Positions 63,645 through 64,000 of a stretch of DNA of 64,000 nt are shown here, piece by piece. Every line of letters starts with the position of its first letter. Position 1 is the first letter of the stretch. A program made the translations under genes and the position numbers. The notes under the pieces are model-generated. The model saw only the letters and a list, made by a program, of their open reading frames with translations, did not search any database and was not told the DNA's origin. The DNA is from Pyrinomonadaceae bacterium (lineage in GTDB: Bacteria > Acidobacteriota > Blastocatellia > Pyrinomonadales > Pyrinomonadaceae). Location of the stretch: contig DASUNM010000027.1 in assembly GCA_036277115.1 (NCBI GenBank), positions 682,001 through 746,000 on the forward strand. Reading direction: 5' to 3'.

Positions 63645-64000
63645 ATGAGTGAGCTTTTGCCACAACCAAAGGTTTCGATCATTACGCCGCTCTATAACTC
63701 TGCCCTTATTGTGAGACCGACACTCGAGAGTATCATCGGTCAAACCTATCAGAATTGGGAATCAATCCTGGTTGACGATGGCTCCTCGGACGACACCGCG
63801 CGCGTAGTCGAGCCTTATTTGACGGATCCGCGGTTCCGGTACGTTTCACAGAAGAATCAGGGAATTGCCGGCGCGCGAAACACCGGGATTCTGGCGGCAA
63901 CCGGAGAATGGATATGCCTGCTCGATCACGACGACCGCTGGCTGCCAGAGAAACTCGAGAAGCAAATCCGGTTCGCGCTTGAGCACCGTTGCGATCTGGT
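63645..64000 (+). CDS. Glycosyltransferase family 2, N-terminal part (3' end outside window)
   Basis: The frame is open to the window end from ATG 63645. It reads VSIITPLYNSALIVRPTLES, then ESILVDDGSSDDTARVV and GIAGARNTGILAATGEW, followed by LLDHDDRW with the DxD-like metal site. These are GT-A GT2 signatures. It belongs to the plus-strand glycan run after the methyltransferase. Confidence 0.9.
   Translation, partial: MSELLPQPKVSIITPLYNSALIVRPTLESIIGQTYQNWESILVDDGSSDDTARVVEPYLTDPRFRYVSQKNQGIAGARNTGILAATGEWICLLDHDDRWLPEKLEKQIRFALEHRCDL

Overview
The window looks like a chromosomal segment of an Acidobacteriota bacterium, most probably class Blastocatellia (inference). Supporting signs are the Oar-type TonB-dependent receptor with its long beta-barrel, many secreted proteins with N-terminal signal peptides, moderately high GC, frequent TTG/GTG starts behind good Shine-Dalgarno sites, and HYR/PxKF and beta-helix surface proteins. 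No rRNA, tRNA, CRISPR array, transposase or phage module was seen.

Region 1 (1-24.3 kb) is a mixed housekeeping and accessory region. It holds the end of an Oar-like receptor, a stand-alone winged-helix regulator, a stress/metal operon (universal stress protein plus TerC) behind a recognisable yybP-ykoY manganese riboswitch with its own promoter and terminator, a CNNM/CorC-type protein, secreted hydrolases, an aspartyl protease with two DTG motifs, a CusF-like lipoprotein, an amidohydrolase, a TIGR02587/TIGR02588 pair, a TPR-S41 protein, TauE/SafE, a DHA2-type MFS pump, an amphi-Trp protein, MgtC and a four-helix-bundle (23S IVP family) gene. The region also carries gene relics and several kinds of short repeats.

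Region 2 (24.3-53.9 kb, nearly all minus strand) is a large polysaccharide biosynthesis locus. It contains rmlB-rmlD, a BY-kinase (Wzc-like), a WbpB/E/D-like trio for a diacetamido-uronic acid, glycosyltransferases of GT2 and GT4 type, a methyltransferase, three NAD-dependent sugar epimerase-type genes (including rmlB), hexapeptide acetyltransferases, an asparagine synthase-like amidotransferase, rmlA and an RmlC-like cupin, a WecA/FlaA1-N fusion initiating enzyme, a TPR protein and an O-antigen-ligase/polymerase. An acyl-CoA dehydrogenase and a frameshifted ORF6N gene interrupt the trio. A long-chain acyl-CoA ligase lies at the downstream end.

Region 3 (54.1-64 kb, plus strand) is divergent. 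It holds a UDP-glucuronate decarboxylase, a DUF4254-like small protein, a giant HYR/PxKF secreted protein, a beta-helix protein closed by a strong intrinsic terminator, then an ABC polysaccharide exporter (Wzm/Wzt), a methyltransferase and the start of a GT2. The locus therefore mixes Wzy/Wzc-type and ABC-type export genes, and no Wzx flippase is visible here.

The most interesting signals outside ordinary genes are the Mn2+ riboswitch module driving a stress protein with TerC, the heptanucleotide-repeat tracts (one inverted pair brackets the four-helix-bundle gene like a cassette), the WecA-FlaA1 fusion, and a set of gene relics.
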